From positions 2,976,001-3,040,000 of the forward strand of contig NZ_CP064653.1 of assembly GCF_015711015.1 (NCBI RefSeq): DNA of 64,000 bases, in the 5' to 3' direction. The notes under the pieces were generated by a model. That model saw only the letters and a program-made list of their open reading frames with translations. It did not search any database and was not told the origin of the DNA. The stretch is from Methylomonas sp. LL1. GTDB taxonomy: Bacteria; Pseudomonadota; Gammaproteobacteria; Methylococcales; Methylomonadaceae. Position 1 is the first letter of the stretch, and the number at the start of each line of letters is the position of its first letter. Position numbers and translations under genes: made by a program. This document shows, piece after piece, positions 18,911-28,112 of the stretch.

Positions 18911-19361
18911 TGTTCTGAGTTCTCTCTTGTAAAATCTGATGAGCGGCTTGTAAAGCCAGTTCGTAACCGCTAGCCCCCAGACCACAGATAACGCCGACGG
19001 CTATATCCGAAAAATAGGAGTGTCGCCTGAAAGCTTCGCGGGCATGCACATTGGACAAATGTACTTCAATGAATGCAATTTTGGTCGCCAGCAAGGCGTC
19101 GCGTATCGCCACGCTGGTATGGGTAAACGCCGCCGGATTGATAATAATAAAATCCACGCCTTGGCTATAAGCCTGATGAATTTGTTCGATTATCGCGTGC
19201 TCGGCATTGCTTTGAAAAAATTCCAACCGGTGGCCGAGTTTGAGCGCCAGTTGCTCGAGACTGTTTTGAATATCCCGCAAGGTTTTATTGCCGTATAAAC
19301 CCGGCTCCCGCACGCCTAAAAGATTCAAATTGGGGCCGTTCAGAACGGTAATAGTCGCCAT
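18900..19361 (-). CDS. aroQ: 3-dehydroquinate dehydratase, type II
   Basis: 153 residues. Catalyses the third step of the shikimate pathway. The N-terminal [19 protein letters not shown] holds the mobile catalytic loop (Arg and Tyr), and [37 protein letters not shown] and [11 protein letters not shown] are type II signatures. It heads the aroQ-accB-accC operon, an order common in gammaproteobacteria. Confidence 0.95.
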   Translation of the reverse strand: MATITVLNGPNLNLLGVREPGLYGNKTLRDIQNSLEQLALKLGHRLEFFQSNAEHAIIEQIHQAYSQGVDFIIINPAAFTHTSVAIRDALLATKIAFIEVHLSNVHAREAFRRHSYFSDIAVGVICGLGASGYELALQAAHQILQERTQNNGY

Positions 19362-19460
19362 CGGGATGCAAAACAGTCAAGATTTTTGAAGGTGCGAATT
19401 CTGCCTAATTTGTAGGTTTTTGTCCAGATAAACCGCCATTTAAAGCAATTTGGCGAGTAT

Positions 19461-19988
19461 TTAGCCTGTTGTCCCCAACAGCGGCCGCACAACTTTTAGA
19501 AACTGGTCGCGGCTCAACTCACCGGGCTGACGATAAACGATCTGCCCCCGCTGATTGACCAGCACGGTAAACGGTACCGCATTGATGATGTTCCCCAGTT
19601 GTCTTGCCAGCATGCCGCCGGCATCGCCGGCTATCAGGATCGGATAATTGATATTGATGCCTCGCAGATAATCGGCGACCGCTGCCTGATCATCTATCGC
19701 AATCCCGACAAATTGCAAATTGCTAGCCTGATATTCCCGTTGCCATTGAATGAATTCCGGAATTTCCTTCAAACATGGCCCGCACCAGGTCGCCCAGAAA
19801 TTAATCAACAAAATCTTGCCGCGCCATTGCCGGACATTTTGCATCCGGCCATCGACATCGGGAAAACTGAACTCCAGTTGCGCGTTGGTTTGCTCAACCG
19901 GACCGGCGGTTCGAGCTTTCAGTTGCAGCCACACCCCGGCCGACATCGCCACAATTGCCGCCAATACGATGATCAATTTGGTTTTCAT
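19461..19988 (-). CDS. TlpA/ResA-type membrane-anchored thioredoxin-like protein
   Basis: 175 residues. An N-terminal signal anchor (residues 4-23) directs a periplasmic thioredoxin fold. The redox motif is WCGPC with Cys69 and Cys72, preceded by LLINFWATWCGPCLKEIPE, and the cis-Pro segment is NAVPFTVLVN. The start overlaps the dsbD stop by four bases, so it is very likely kept reduced by the DsbD made from the same transcript. Such proteins reduce cytochrome c apoproteins or metal-site cysteines; which one applies here is not visible. Confidence 0.88.
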   Translation of the reverse strand: MKTKLIIVLAAIVAMSAGVWLQLKARTAGPVEQTNAQLEFSFPDVDGRMQNVRQWRGKILLINFWATWCGPCLKEIPEFIQWQREYQASNLQFVGIAIDDQAAVADYLRGININYPILIAGDAGGMLARQLGNIINAVPFTVLVNQRGQIVYRQPGELSRDQFLKVVRPLLGTTG

Positions 19989-22204
19989 AATTGCTTGAGC
20001 AAGTTGACGAAGGTGGCGGCATCTTGATAGCCGATCACGCGCTTGTTAGCGCGTTCTTGCCCAGCGGGGTCGAAAAAGATGATGCCGGGCGGGCCAACCA
20101 GATTGAACCGCCGCAGCAAGGCTTTGTCGTCGTCATTGTTTTCGGTCACATCGGCCTGTATCAGCACAAAGCCATTTAACTGCTGCTTAACCCGAGAATC
20201 AGTGAAGGTGTAAACCTCCATTTCCTTGCAGGACACGCACCAATCGGCGTAAAAATCCAACATCACCCACTGATGGCTGGCTCTGGCCTGTTGCAGTTTT
20301 TGCTCCAGCTCGGCCATCGTCCGTACCCGTTGAAAGCGGATGCCGGACTGAGTCGGTGCCTCGCCCGCCGCGGCCAAGCCCGCCAGCGGTTGCAACGGAT
20401 TGGTGTTGCCAGCGCTCAGCCCGATCAACTGCATCACGCCAAACACCAGCATCATCAAGCCGACGCCTTTCCATAACTTGTTCCAGCCGCTTGCGGGATG
20501 CGGCAAGGGTTCGATGGCATTCAGGTAAATCGCCGGAATGATCAGCAACATCGCCGACAACAGCATGGTGATCGCGGGCGGCAAGATACGCGACAACATC
20601 CAGACCGCCACCGCCAGCATGATCACGCCGAACACGGCCTTGGTCGCATTCATCCAACCACCGGCCTTGGGCAACAACTTGCCGGCGGAAGCACCGACGA
20701 CTAATAACGGCACTCCCATGCCCAAGCCCATCACGAACAAGGCCGACCCGCCCAACACCACATCGCCGGTCTGGCCGATGTAAATCAGGGCCGCCGCCAG
20801 TGGCGCCGCCACGCAAGGCCCGACGATCAATGACGACAAAGCGCCCATGATGCCGGCTCCCCAATAAGAACCGTCCCGATGTTTATCGCTGGAATGATGC
20901 AATTTCGATTGCAAGGCCGACGGCAACTGCAACTCGAAGAAACCGAACATCGACAGCGACAACAACACGAACAGGCCGGCGAAGGTGGCAACCACCCACG
21001 GTTCCTGTAAAGTGGCTTGCAGATTAGCGCCAAACAGCGCGGCCAATATGCCGAAAACTGTGTACATCAAGGCCGAAGCGAACACGAAACTGGCCGACAA
21101 TAGAAAGGCTTTGCGAGTACTGATCTGGTGGCCATGGCCGACGATGATGCCGGACAGTATCGGTATCATCGGAAACACGCAAGGCGTATGCGCCAACAGC
21201 AAGCCGAAACCGAAGAAACTCAGCAAAGTCAAAGCCAGACTGTCCTGCTTCAACGCATCGACGATTCGGTCCTGCTCCGATGCCGTTGCAACCGGTTCGG
21301 ACTCGGCAAGCGGCGCGATAACTTGAGTTTCGGCTAATTCCAAAACCACCTTGCTAGTCATCGGCGGATAACAGACCCCGCGATCGGCGCAGCCCTGAAA
21401 CTTGGCGCTCAACTCCAGCGTTTCCGCCGCCGTCGATTGCCGCGACAACGGCAGATCAAAACTCAATTCATTGCGGTAGACTTCAACTTGCCCAAACTCT
21501 TCGTCAAGATGAGTCTCGCCAACCGGCAACGGCAGTTTAGCCAAACGGGTCTGGCTGGATTCATCCAGCTTCAGACCGAGTTTATCCTTATATAAATAAT
21601 AACCTTCCGCGATCAGCCAACTGACATGCACGGTATGATCGTCCTTTAACGTGGCGAAAAATTGAAAAGCCTGTTCGGGCGGCAATAATTCGTCTTCGAG
21701 CAAGCCGGTCGTCAATTTTTTCAGACCTCCGAAAAATTGATTGATTGATTGGGGCGGCTCGACAGCCGGAGCTTCCGGCAGATTGACCTCCACCACAACT
21801 TTTTGCGGCGGATAGCAAACACCGATGTCGGCACAGCCTTGGTATTTAATCAGCAGTTTGGCTTGAGCCAGATTGTTTGGGTTGATTAACGGCAAGCTGA
21901 TTTTGACAGAGTCACGATAAACACTGACGTCGCCGAATACCGCATCATGTTCCTGCAAACCATCCGGCAGTTGAAAATCGCCCGCTTTAACCCCGTCGGT
22001 CTGAGATTCGATCTTGATTTTATCGCGATACAGGTGATAGCCAGGCTCGATCCGCCATTCAAGCTCGACCAGTTGCCGCGACTTTCCGACTACCGCCATT
22101 TGAAAAGCCTGTTCGGGCCGTAATATATCCTCGCTGGTTAAGGCCTCGGCCGGACGCAAAAAAATCGTTAACAAACAAAATAAAATCAGTCGGTAGACAG
22201 GCAT
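19985..22204 (-). CDS. dsbD: Thiol:disulfide interchange protein DsbD with duplicated N-terminal domain
   Basis: 739 residues from the ATG at 22204, preceded by GGA at suitable spacing; an ATG four codons upstream is also possible. A signal peptide is followed by two consecutive DsbD-alpha domains, each ending in the same motif: QGCADIGVCYPP (Cys124/130) and QGCADRGVCYPP (Cys272/278). Most DsbD proteins have one. Then come eight or so membrane helices (HTPCVFPMIPIL carries one transmembrane Cys, VGPCVAAPLAA the other) and a C-terminal thioredoxin domain with DWCVSCKEME (Cys656/659). It moves electrons from cytoplasmic thioredoxin to the periplasm. The 5' end overlaps cutA by 19 bases. Confidence 0.92.
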   Translation of the reverse strand: MPVYRLILFCLLTIFLRPAEALTSEDILRPEQAFQMAVVGKSRQLVELEWRIEPGYHLYRDKIKIESQTDGVKAGDFQLPDGLQEHDAVFGDVSVYRDSVKISLPLINPNNLAQAKLLIKYQGCADIGVCYPPQKVVVEVNLPEAPAVEPPQSINQFFGGLKKLTTGLLEDELLPPEQAFQFFATLKDDHTVHVSWLIAEGYYLYKDKLGLKLDESSQTRLAKLPLPVGETHLDEEFGQVEVYRNELSFDLPLSRQSTAAETLELSAKFQGCADRGVCYPPMTSKVVLELAETQVIAPLAESEPVATASEQDRIVDALKQDSLALTLLSFFGFGLLLAHTPCVFPMIPILSGIIVGHGHQISTRKAFLLSASFVFASALMYTVFGILAALFGANLQATLQEPWVVATFAGLFVLLSLSMFGFFELQLPSALQSKLHHSSDKHRDGSYWGAGIMGALSSLIVGPCVAAPLAAALIYIGQTGDVVLGGSALFVMGLGMGVPLLVVGASAGKLLPKAGGWMNATKAVFGVIMLAVAVWMLSRILPPAITMLLSAMLLIIPAIYLNAIEPLPHPASGWNKLWKGVGLMMLVFGVMQLIGLSAGNTNPLQPLAGLAAAGEAPTQSGIRFQRVRTMAELEQKLQQARASHQWVMLDFYADWCVSCKEMEVYTFTDSRVKQQLNGFVLIQADVTENNDDDKALLRRFNLVGPPGIIFFDPAGQERANKRVIGYQDAATFVNLLKQL

Positions 22205-22503
22205 GAGTCGATCCATTTCAAATATTCGGCCGAGCCGCGCTCTATCGCGACGGCAATAATTTCAGGGAGTTGATAAGGGTGCGCGGCTTTAATCGCCGCT
22301 TCGATGGCGTCATAACGGCTTTGCGGACTTTTGATCAGCAACAAATGTTCCCGTGCGGTTTCGATTTGGCCCCGCCATTGATAAACCGAATCCACGCCCG
22401 GCAAAATATTGACGCAGGCGGCCAGATTCTCGCCGACCAATTGTTTGGCAATGGCTTCGGCGGTTTCCAGGTTGGGACAGGTGCAATAAATCAAATGATA
22501 CAT
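22186..22503 (-). CDS. cutA: CutA divalent-cation tolerance protein
   Basis: 105 residues from the ATG at 22503 (MYHLIYCTCPNLETAEAIA). The trimeric CutA fold is recognised from CVNILPGVDSVYQWRGQIE, LLLIKSPQSRYDAIEAAIKAAHPYQLPEIIAV and the closing YLKWID. It directly precedes and overlaps dsbD, the same cutA-dsbD order seen in E. coli. CutA is linked to copper tolerance, although its molecular activity is unsettled. Confidence 0.93.
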   Translation of the reverse strand: MYHLIYCTCPNLETAEAIAKQLVGENLAACVNILPGVDSVYQWRGQIETAREHLLLIKSPQSRYDAIEAAIKAAHPYQLPEIIAVAIERGSAEYLKWIDSCLSTD

Positions 22504-22649
22504 GACGCTATTATCCTGCATTTTGGTTTAAAGATGTTTCGGCTAATCTCGACCGCGAATGTCAATAAAGAGGCTTTCGGACATTTTTCGGCGCTTAAAT
22601 CGGTTAAACTGCACCGATATTTATCCTATAAAAATTTTCCGAGTCATCC

Positions 22650-23102
22650 ATGAAAGCCATTCAACTATTGTTTCTCTTCTTCCTGGCCGTACCGTTTGTG
22701 GAAATTTACGTGCTGCTGCAGGTAGGCGGGCTGATCGGAGCATTTCCGACCATTTTTTTAGTCGTTTTCACGGCGGCTTTGGGCGCTTGGCTGCTACGCC
22801 GTCAGGGTTTCGCCACCTGGCAACGCTTTCAGGCCAACCTGGCCCAAGGCAACATCCCTGCTTATGAAATGATAGAAGGACCGATTTTGCTGGTGGGTGG
22901 GGCATTGCTGCTGACACCGGGCTTTTTCACCGACATACTGGGCTTCGCCTGCCTGATTCCGGCCTTACGCCGCAAGATTGCCCAATACATCATCGAAAAC
23001 CATCTTCTGGTCAGCGAAGCCGGCGGCGTGTTTCGGCAAACCAAATCCCAAGACCCCAACATCATTGAAGGCGAATATCGAAAAGATGATACAAACGTGT
23101 AA
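22650..23102 (+). CDS. fxsA: FxsA family membrane protein
   Basis: 150 residues. The N-terminal FLFFLAVPFVEIYVLLQVGGLIGAF (described here by its features: an acidic Glu within a hydrophobic helix) is the FxsA signature, followed by a second helix and a third near residues 75-95 with LLLTPGFFTDILGF. The soluble C-terminus is charged. In E. coli FxsA modulates phage F exclusion when overproduced; the native role is unknown. It is divergent from cutA. Confidence 0.9.
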   Translation: MKAIQLLFLFFLAVPFVEIYVLLQVGGLIGAFPTIFLVVFTAALGAWLLRRQGFATWQRFQANLAQGNIPAYEMIEGPILLVGGALLLTPGFFTDILGFACLIPALRRKIAQYIIENHLLVSEAGGVFRQTKSQDPNIIEGEYRKDDTNV

Positions 23103-23147
23103 AACCATCCGAATCCGCGCATCAGCGTGGATTCGGATGGCCCATGA

Positions 23148-23420
23148 TTACTGGCTGTCGGTATCGGTATCCGCCGCTGAAGGCGCATCCGAAGCCGCCA
23201 CGGCATCCGCTTCCAGAGTAGTTTTACCGAAGCCCGAATAGGCGGGGCACCAGCCGAAGTAACTGGTAGCCACCAGCACCAAACCGACCAGCAACATCAG
23301 AATACTTGCGGTAAATAATGACGCAACCAATAAGACTATGCCGGATACCAACCGGACTTTCTTATCTTTCGCGCCAACGTTGTGTTCAAATTTAATCAAG
23401 CGTTTATAATCAAAACTCAT
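23148..23420 (-). CDS. Small membrane protein, YgaP-type transmembrane domain (DUF2892)
   Basis: 90 residues from the ATG at 23420; the frame opens further upstream but MSFDYKRLIKFEHNVG is the natural beginning. Two adjacent membrane helices lie near 23-60, and the motif GWCPAYSGFG after the second helix is the mark of the YgaP-like transmembrane family. The tail is Ala/Ser/Asp-rich and probably disordered. It is divergent from uvrD by 101 bases. Function unknown; the conserved Cys suggests a sulfur or redox link. Confidence 0.8.
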   Translation of the reverse strand: MSFDYKRLIKFEHNVGAKDKKVRLVSGIVLLVASLFTASILMLLVGLVLVATSYFGWCPAYSGFGKTTLEADAVAASDAPSAADTDTDSQ

Positions 23421-23521
23421 TTCCAACCCTCTCTGTGTAATATTTTTATTATCCCGACGGTAAGGCTTTCCCTTGAAGAGCAAGCAAATATACACAGCTC
23501 ATTGAAATCTGCAAACAAAAA

Positions 23522-25693
23522 ATGGAACCCTCCACAATTATCGCTTCATTAAACGATGCTCAGCGCCTGGCGGTTTCCGCACCGATGCAGGCCATGCTGG
23601 TATTGGCCGGCGCCGGTAGCGGCAAGACCCGGGTATTGGTGCACCGCATCGCCTGGCATATCAAAATCAACCACATTTCCCCCCAGCATATTCTGGCGGT
23701 AACTTTTACCAACAAAGCCGCCAATGAAATGCGGGCACGGGTTGAAGACTTGCTGCAAATCTCGGCCCGCACGATGTGGATAGGCACTTTTCATGGTCTG
23801 GCCCATCGTTTGCTGCGCCAACACGCCAAACAAGCCAAATTACCGGATAATTTTCAGGTGATGGACAGCGATGATCAGCTGCGCATCGTCAAGCGCCTGC
23901 TGAAAGCCATGAATATCGACGACAGCAAATGGCCGCCGAAACAGGTGCAATGGTTCATCAACGCCCAAAAGGAAGAAGGCATCCGCGCCCGCCACATGGC
24001 CGACAACGGCGACTTTTATCAGCGGCAAATGCTGCAGGTTTACAAGGCTTACGAAGAACTCTGCGACCGCTCCGGCCTGGTGGATTTCGCCGAACTGCTG
24101 CTGCGCGCGCATGAATTGCTGCGCGATAACGAAGATTTGCTGAGCTTTTACCGGCAACGCTTCCAACAGGTGCATGTCGACGAATTCCAGGACACCAACA
24201 CCATCCAGTATGCCTGGCTGCGCCTGTTGACCGAAGGCAATAACAATCTGTTCGTGGTCGGCGACGACGATCAGTCGATTTACGGCTGGCGCGGCGCCAA
24301 AATCGAAAATATCTTCAATTTCCAGAAGCACTATCCCGGCCATCAAGTCGTGCGCCTGGAGCAAAACTACCGCTCCACCGGCCACATCCTGAAAGCCGCC
24401 AACACCTTGATCGCCAACAACGACAGCCGGATGGGCAAGGAACTGTGGACCGACGCCGGCGAAGGCCATCATATCTCGTTGTACTCGGCCTTCAACGAAC
24501 AGGACGAAGCCTACTTCGTGGTGGAAAAAATCCGCCAATGGGTCAAGGACGGCGGTTTACGCAGCGACGCGGCAATTTTATATCGCTCCAATGCCCAATC
24601 GCGCCAATTCGAGGAACGCCTGATGACCACAGGCACCCCGTACCGAGTCTATGGCGGTTTGCGTTTTTTCGAACGCATGGAAATCAAAAACGCCCTGGCT
24701 TATCTGCGCCTGGCCAGCCATCACGATGACGATGCCTCGTTCGAACGGGTGGTCAATACGCCGACTCGCGGCATCGGCGCCAAAACCGTCGACGACATGC
24801 GGGTGCTGGCCCGCGAACAAAACCTGTCCCTGTGGCATGCGGCCGAGCACATGCTGAACGAAAACCGTTTGTCCGCCCGCGCCGCGAATGCCTTGAAAGG
24901 TTTCATCAACTTGATTTTACAGCTCGGCGCCGAAACCGGCGGCTTGGCGCTGTACGAAACCGTCAAACTGGTGGTCGAGAAAAGCGGCCTGATCGAACTG
25001 TATAAGAAAGAAAAACAGGACAAGGGCGAAACCAGGGTGGAAAACCTGGAGGAGTTGGTCAATGCCGCCCGCCTGTTCGACTATGACAGCCAAAACGACG
25101 AAAACCTGAGCGAACTGGACATGTTCCTGACCCACGCCGCGCTGGAAGCCGGCGAGATGCAAGGCAACGTCGATGAAGATTGCGTGCAATTGATGACCCT
25201 GCACTCGGCCAAGGGCCTGGAGTTCAAACTGGTGTTCATGGTGGGACTGGAAGAAGGCCTGTTCCCGTCGCAACAAGCCACCGACGACATCGGCCGCCTG
25301 CAGGAAGAACGCCGCCTGTGTTATGTCGGCATCACCCGCGCCATGGAACAACTGTATCTAACCCACGCCGAATCCCGTCGCCTGTACGGCAAGGATAGCT
25401 ACCCCAGCCCGTCGCGGTTTTTGCGCGAGCTTCCGCCGGAATCGATGCAGGAAATCAGGATGCGCGCCAATGTCAACCGACCGATTACCAGCGCCAGCAG
25501 CGGCAATGTCGGTGGTTTCAGCGGAAAAACCGGCAAATACCGGCTCGGCCAGAACGTCAGACATGAGAAATTTGGCGAGGGCGTGGTACTGCAAACCGAA
25601 GGCGACGGCGATCAGGAAAGAGTACAAATCAACTTCCGCAATGCCGGGATTAAATGGCTGATGTTAGCTTATGCCAAGTTGGAGACGGTATAG
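23522..25693 (+). CDS. uvrD: DNA helicase II UvrD
   Basis: 723 residues, close to E. coli UvrD at 720. SF1 3'-5' helicase of nucleotide-excision and mismatch repair. Walker A AGAGSGKT is at 29-36, then VTFTNKAANEMRARV (motif Ia), VDEFQDTN (motif II), GDDDQSIYGWRGA (motif III), LEQNYRST (motif IV), LMTLHSAKGLEF (motif V) and VGITRAMEQLYLTHA (motif VI). The C-terminal 60 residues hold the RNA-polymerase/MutL-interaction Tudor-like segment. A decayed copy of the 3' end is present 2.4 kb downstream. Confidence 0.97.
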   Translation: MEPSTIIASLNDAQRLAVSAPMQAMLVLAGAGSGKTRVLVHRIAWHIKINHISPQHILAVTFTNKAANEMRARVEDLLQISARTMWIGTFHGLAHRLLRQHAKQAKLPDNFQVMDSDDQLRIVKRLLKAMNIDDSKWPPKQVQWFINAQKEEGIRARHMADNGDFYQRQMLQVYKAYEELCDRSGLVDFAELLLRAHELLRDNEDLLSFYRQRFQQVHVDEFQDTNTIQYAWLRLLTEGNNNLFVVGDDDQSIYGWRGAKIENIFNFQKHYPGHQVVRLEQNYRSTGHILKAANTLIANNDSRMGKELWTDAGEGHHISLYSAFNEQDEAYFVVEKIRQWVKDGGLRSDAAILYRSNAQSRQFEERLMTTGTPYRVYGGLRFFERMEIKNALAYLRLASHHDDDASFERVVNTPTRGIGAKTVDDMRVLAREQNLSLWHAAEHMLNENRLSARAANALKGFINLILQLGAETGGLALYETVKLVVEKSGLIELYKKEKQDKGETRVENLEELVNAARLFDYDSQNDENLSELDMFLTHAALEAGEMQGNVDEDCVQLMTLHSAKGLEFKLVFMVGLEEGLFPSQQATDDIGRLQEERRLCYVGITRAMEQLYLTHAESRRLYGKDSYPSPSRFLRELPPESMQEIRMRANVNRPITSASSGNVGGFSGKTGKYRLGQNVRHEKFGEGVVLQTEGDGDQERVQINFRNAGIKWLMLAYAKLETV

Positions 25694-26105
25694 CCTGGTA
25701 ATAGCTACGAGTCCAAAATGTGGCCTGACCCTGAGGTATCCCGGTGCTTGGTAATGACCGGTTTAACGGGGAAGTTGAACGTTTGACTGGTCAGCGAGCA
25801 GCAGCAAAAGGCGGGTAGCCTGATCGACTGACGGAAAGACAAAGTGAATGTAATTTAACCAAACTGAATTTACCCTGGCCCCAGTTATTCCTATCCCCGT
25901 ATTCCCGTACTTCCATAGCGGGATATAACCTGTTTAGTAAGCCAAATGCCTCAATAAAGTATATGGTCAAATCTATGTGGTTGATTTTTTAAGCGCCGGA
26001 ATATGGTCTTAAAATTGCTTTTGCAATGGATGGAAAGATCGCATTGCTTGCCAATTTCTTTCCATCGCGCTTACCTAAATTTTAAATTAACAGGGAACTT
26101 TGCTA
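25694..26105. other. Intergenic region with fragments of a dispersed element
   Basis: 412 bases without a gene. CTGAGGTATCCC at 25731-25742 and CCCCAGTTATTCC at 25879-25891 both recur, the first inverted, around 32721-32753 beyond the other end of the island. No clear terminator follows uvrD. The part next to the following gene is AT-rich and probably holds its promoter, but I cannot fix boxes. Confidence 0.5.
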
Positions 26106-26816
26106 ATGAAACTGAAGAACATATCGCTGGCGATTGGGGCCTTTGGAGTGCTTGCGCTCGCTAACACAACAGCTGAGGCAGCTGTTTATACGATAGACAA
26201 CCAGGCATCCGGATACGTAAGCGATGGAGGCAACTTTACCGGGATTCGCCCTAATACCAACTACCTGGTTGGCCTCTGTAATGCTAGTAACTGCCTAAGT
26301 GCTCCGGGCGAATACCGCGATTTCTTCTATTTCGTCATTCCGAAGCTGGACGGTCCGATTGCATCCGCGATTCTATCCATTCCTACTCGCGGTGTAACGC
26401 TTAACCAGTCAACGACAACGACTTACCAAGTGACATCACTCGACATCGAACAAGCCGATCTTGGGCCATTGAGTTTTGCCGGCTTGGGCACCGGAACCTT
26501 CTACGGCAGTCGCGAATACACCGTTGCAGACGCGAGCACAACACAGACCATTGACTTGTCAGCTGCCGCGCTCGCGGCTTTAGGTGACGGCAGTTTAACC
26601 TTTGCCCTGGGCGGACGCTTATCTTCACCAACCGATTTCACCACTACCGCGCCTGACCAACTCTTGTTTGGCCGGAGCCAAAATCAAATCTCTCAATTAA
26701 TTATCACAACTGTTCCACTTCCCGCAACGATGCCGATGATGCTGTTCGGCTTGTCCGGACTAAGCCTGTCTGGCTACCGCAGCAGCAAAAAACGCAAAGA
26801 GCTGGCCGCGTCCTGA
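26106..26816 (+). CDS. Exported PEP-CTERM-like protein
   Basis: 236 residues from the ATG at 26106. A signal peptide (residues 1-25, ending TTAEAA) is followed by a beta-rich, Thr/Ser/Gly-rich region with one Cys pair (LCNASNCL). The C-terminus is VPLPATMPMMLFGLSGL, then a basic tail RSSKKRKE. This three-part signal (VPLPA motif, hydrophobic helix, basic end) is the gammaproteobacterial variant of PEP-CTERM sorting, recognised by an exosortase and linked to exopolysaccharide-associated surface proteins. No exosortase gene is in the window. A second protein of the same type follows 121 bases later. Confidence 0.75.
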   Translation: MKLKNISLAIGAFGVLALANTTAEAAVYTIDNQASGYVSDGGNFTGIRPNTNYLVGLCNASNCLSAPGEYRDFFYFVIPKLDGPIASAILSIPTRGVTLNQSTTTTYQVTSLDIEQADLGPLSFAGLGTGTFYGSREYTVADASTTQTIDLSAAALAALGDGSLTFALGGRLSSPTDFTTTAPDQLLFGRSQNQISQLIITTVPLPATMPMMLFGLSGLSLSGYRSSKKRKELAAS

Positions 26817-26937
26817 GGTATTAGGTGAATTGCATCCCGTCGTAAGCGGGGATGATTGCAGTCACGACCGCTCTGCAGTCCCGTGCGACACCCTCTCAAA
26901 CAGGTTTTCCCAATCCCATCAACGAAGGCATAGCAGC

Positions 26938-27846
26938 ATGAAAATTTTGACTAAAGCCGTACGTTTAGCACTTGCCGGCAGCGTTCTGGCGCTAGGCGCA
27001 TCCACCGCCGAAGCGGCCATCACGATGTATAACACGTACACCACTACAGACCAGAACGCAACCGACGGATGGACGCATGCCAATGGCAGCACAAACAGCG
27101 GGCAGCTTCAGCCTTGGGTCGGCATTCCGAATGCGACCGACCAGCCATTAGGGTTCCACGGTGGTCACGCCTTAAGCTGGGCAATCCAGCTGACCAGCGC
27201 TGGCGATTCCGGTGTAATTTCGACGGCTGACTCGCAGCAGCGCTATGGTTTTGCCGCTGAAATCGATACCGCCCAAGGCGCGTGGCAGGATAATTCCGGT
27301 TCATCGTTAAATCCGCCGAATCCCCTTGCCGACACCGGCTGGCGTCACCAGACCGACTTCGGCATCATCAAGTCCGATGTGACGCAGACAGTCCGTATCA
27401 GCGCAAGCGTGGTTGACGGAGCGTTTCCTTCCCTGTTCGGCATTACGTTGTATCAAGGCATGGATACCAGCAACTTTGGTAGCTGGAGTCATCACGGAAA
27501 CTGGAATGCCGGTTACGTTGCTGGTAGAACCACGACTGGAAATCTTTCGAAAGTCAACGGCAATAATGCGGTGGGTATTCCCGGACTGATCTTCCTTGAC
27601 TTTATCGATAGTTCAGGCCTGGGACCGCACGGCGGAACCGTTCTGGAATTCACGGCGTTGGCAGGACAGGTCTACACGGTGGCGCTTGGTGGTCGCGCCG
27701 GAGGTAGCTGGAATGGTACGAAGGCGAGCTACGAACTGAATGTTGCGGCAGTACCGGTTCCGGCTACCGTCTGGCTGTTTGGCACCGCACTTGGCGCGGT
27801 CGGCTGGGCTGGAGGCGGCAGAAGGAGAATCGCCCGGAAAGACTGA
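26938..27846 (+). CDS. Exported PEP-CTERM-like protein
   Basis: 302 residues from the ATG at 26938 (an upstream opening at 26830 would place the signal peptide internally). Residues 1-26 form a signal peptide ending STAEAA. The mature part is Gly/Thr/Asn-rich and has many Trp. The tail is VPVPATVWLFGTALGAVGW followed by GGGRRRIARKD, the VPxPA/hydrophobic/basic arrangement of PEP-CTERM proteins in methanotrophs. The body differs from that of the preceding gene, so the two are not simple duplicates. Likely a surface or extracellular matrix protein; no enzymatic motif seen. Confidence 0.75.
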   Translation: MKILTKAVRLALAGSVLALGASTAEAAITMYNTYTTTDQNATDGWTHANGSTNSGQLQPWVGIPNATDQPLGFHGGHALSWAIQLTSAGDSGVISTADSQQRYGFAAEIDTAQGAWQDNSGSSLNPPNPLADTGWRHQTDFGIIKSDVTQTVRISASVVDGAFPSLFGITLYQGMDTSNFGSWSHHGNWNAGYVAGRTTTGNLSKVNGNNAVGIPGLIFLDFIDSSGLGPHGGTVLEFTALAGQVYTVALGGRAGGSWNGTKASYELNVAAVPVPATVWLFGTALGAVGWAGGGRRRIARKD

Positions 27847-27968
27847 ACCCACGCAAAGTGGAACTCGCAGGTGTTCCGGCAACATGTGACGACACAAATT
27901 GGCGGATCGCCTTGATATTACACTGGCTGCAAAGCACTGCCTTTTCCAGAAAAGCCTGCCCTTGGCGG

Positions 27969-27992
27969 GTTCCCAAACTCCAGTTTGGGAAC
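27969..27992. repeat. Perfect 24-bp palindrome
   Basis: Two 11-base arms (GTTCCCAAACT / AGTTTGGGAAC) separated by CC. Its layout matches the second palindrome at 28051, suggesting members of one dispersed palindromic family. Confidence 0.8.
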
Positions 27993-28050
27993 AACGCCTT
28001 GAAAGCTCCAACTTTCATTGATTTGTTCAGGAATCTGGGGCTTCCAAGAT

Positions 28051-28080
28051 CAGGTAACCAAGCTGAAGCTTGGTTACCTG
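28051..28080. repeat. Perfect 30-bp palindrome
   Basis: Two 14-base arms (CAGGTAACCAAGCT / AGCTTGGTTACCTG) separated by GA. It shares the AAGCT/AGCTT or AAACT/AGTTT core design with the palindrome at 27969. It lies just before the decayed uvrD copy. Confidence 0.8.
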
Positions 28081-28112
28081 TCAATATGACTTATTGGGTC
28101 GTACACCCAAAA

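Noticed and set aside
26020..26070. Sigma-54-like promoter (TGGAAAG...TTGCT) before the first PEP-CTERM-like gene
   Set aside because: The spacing between GG and GC is two bases too long for a sigma-54 promoter.
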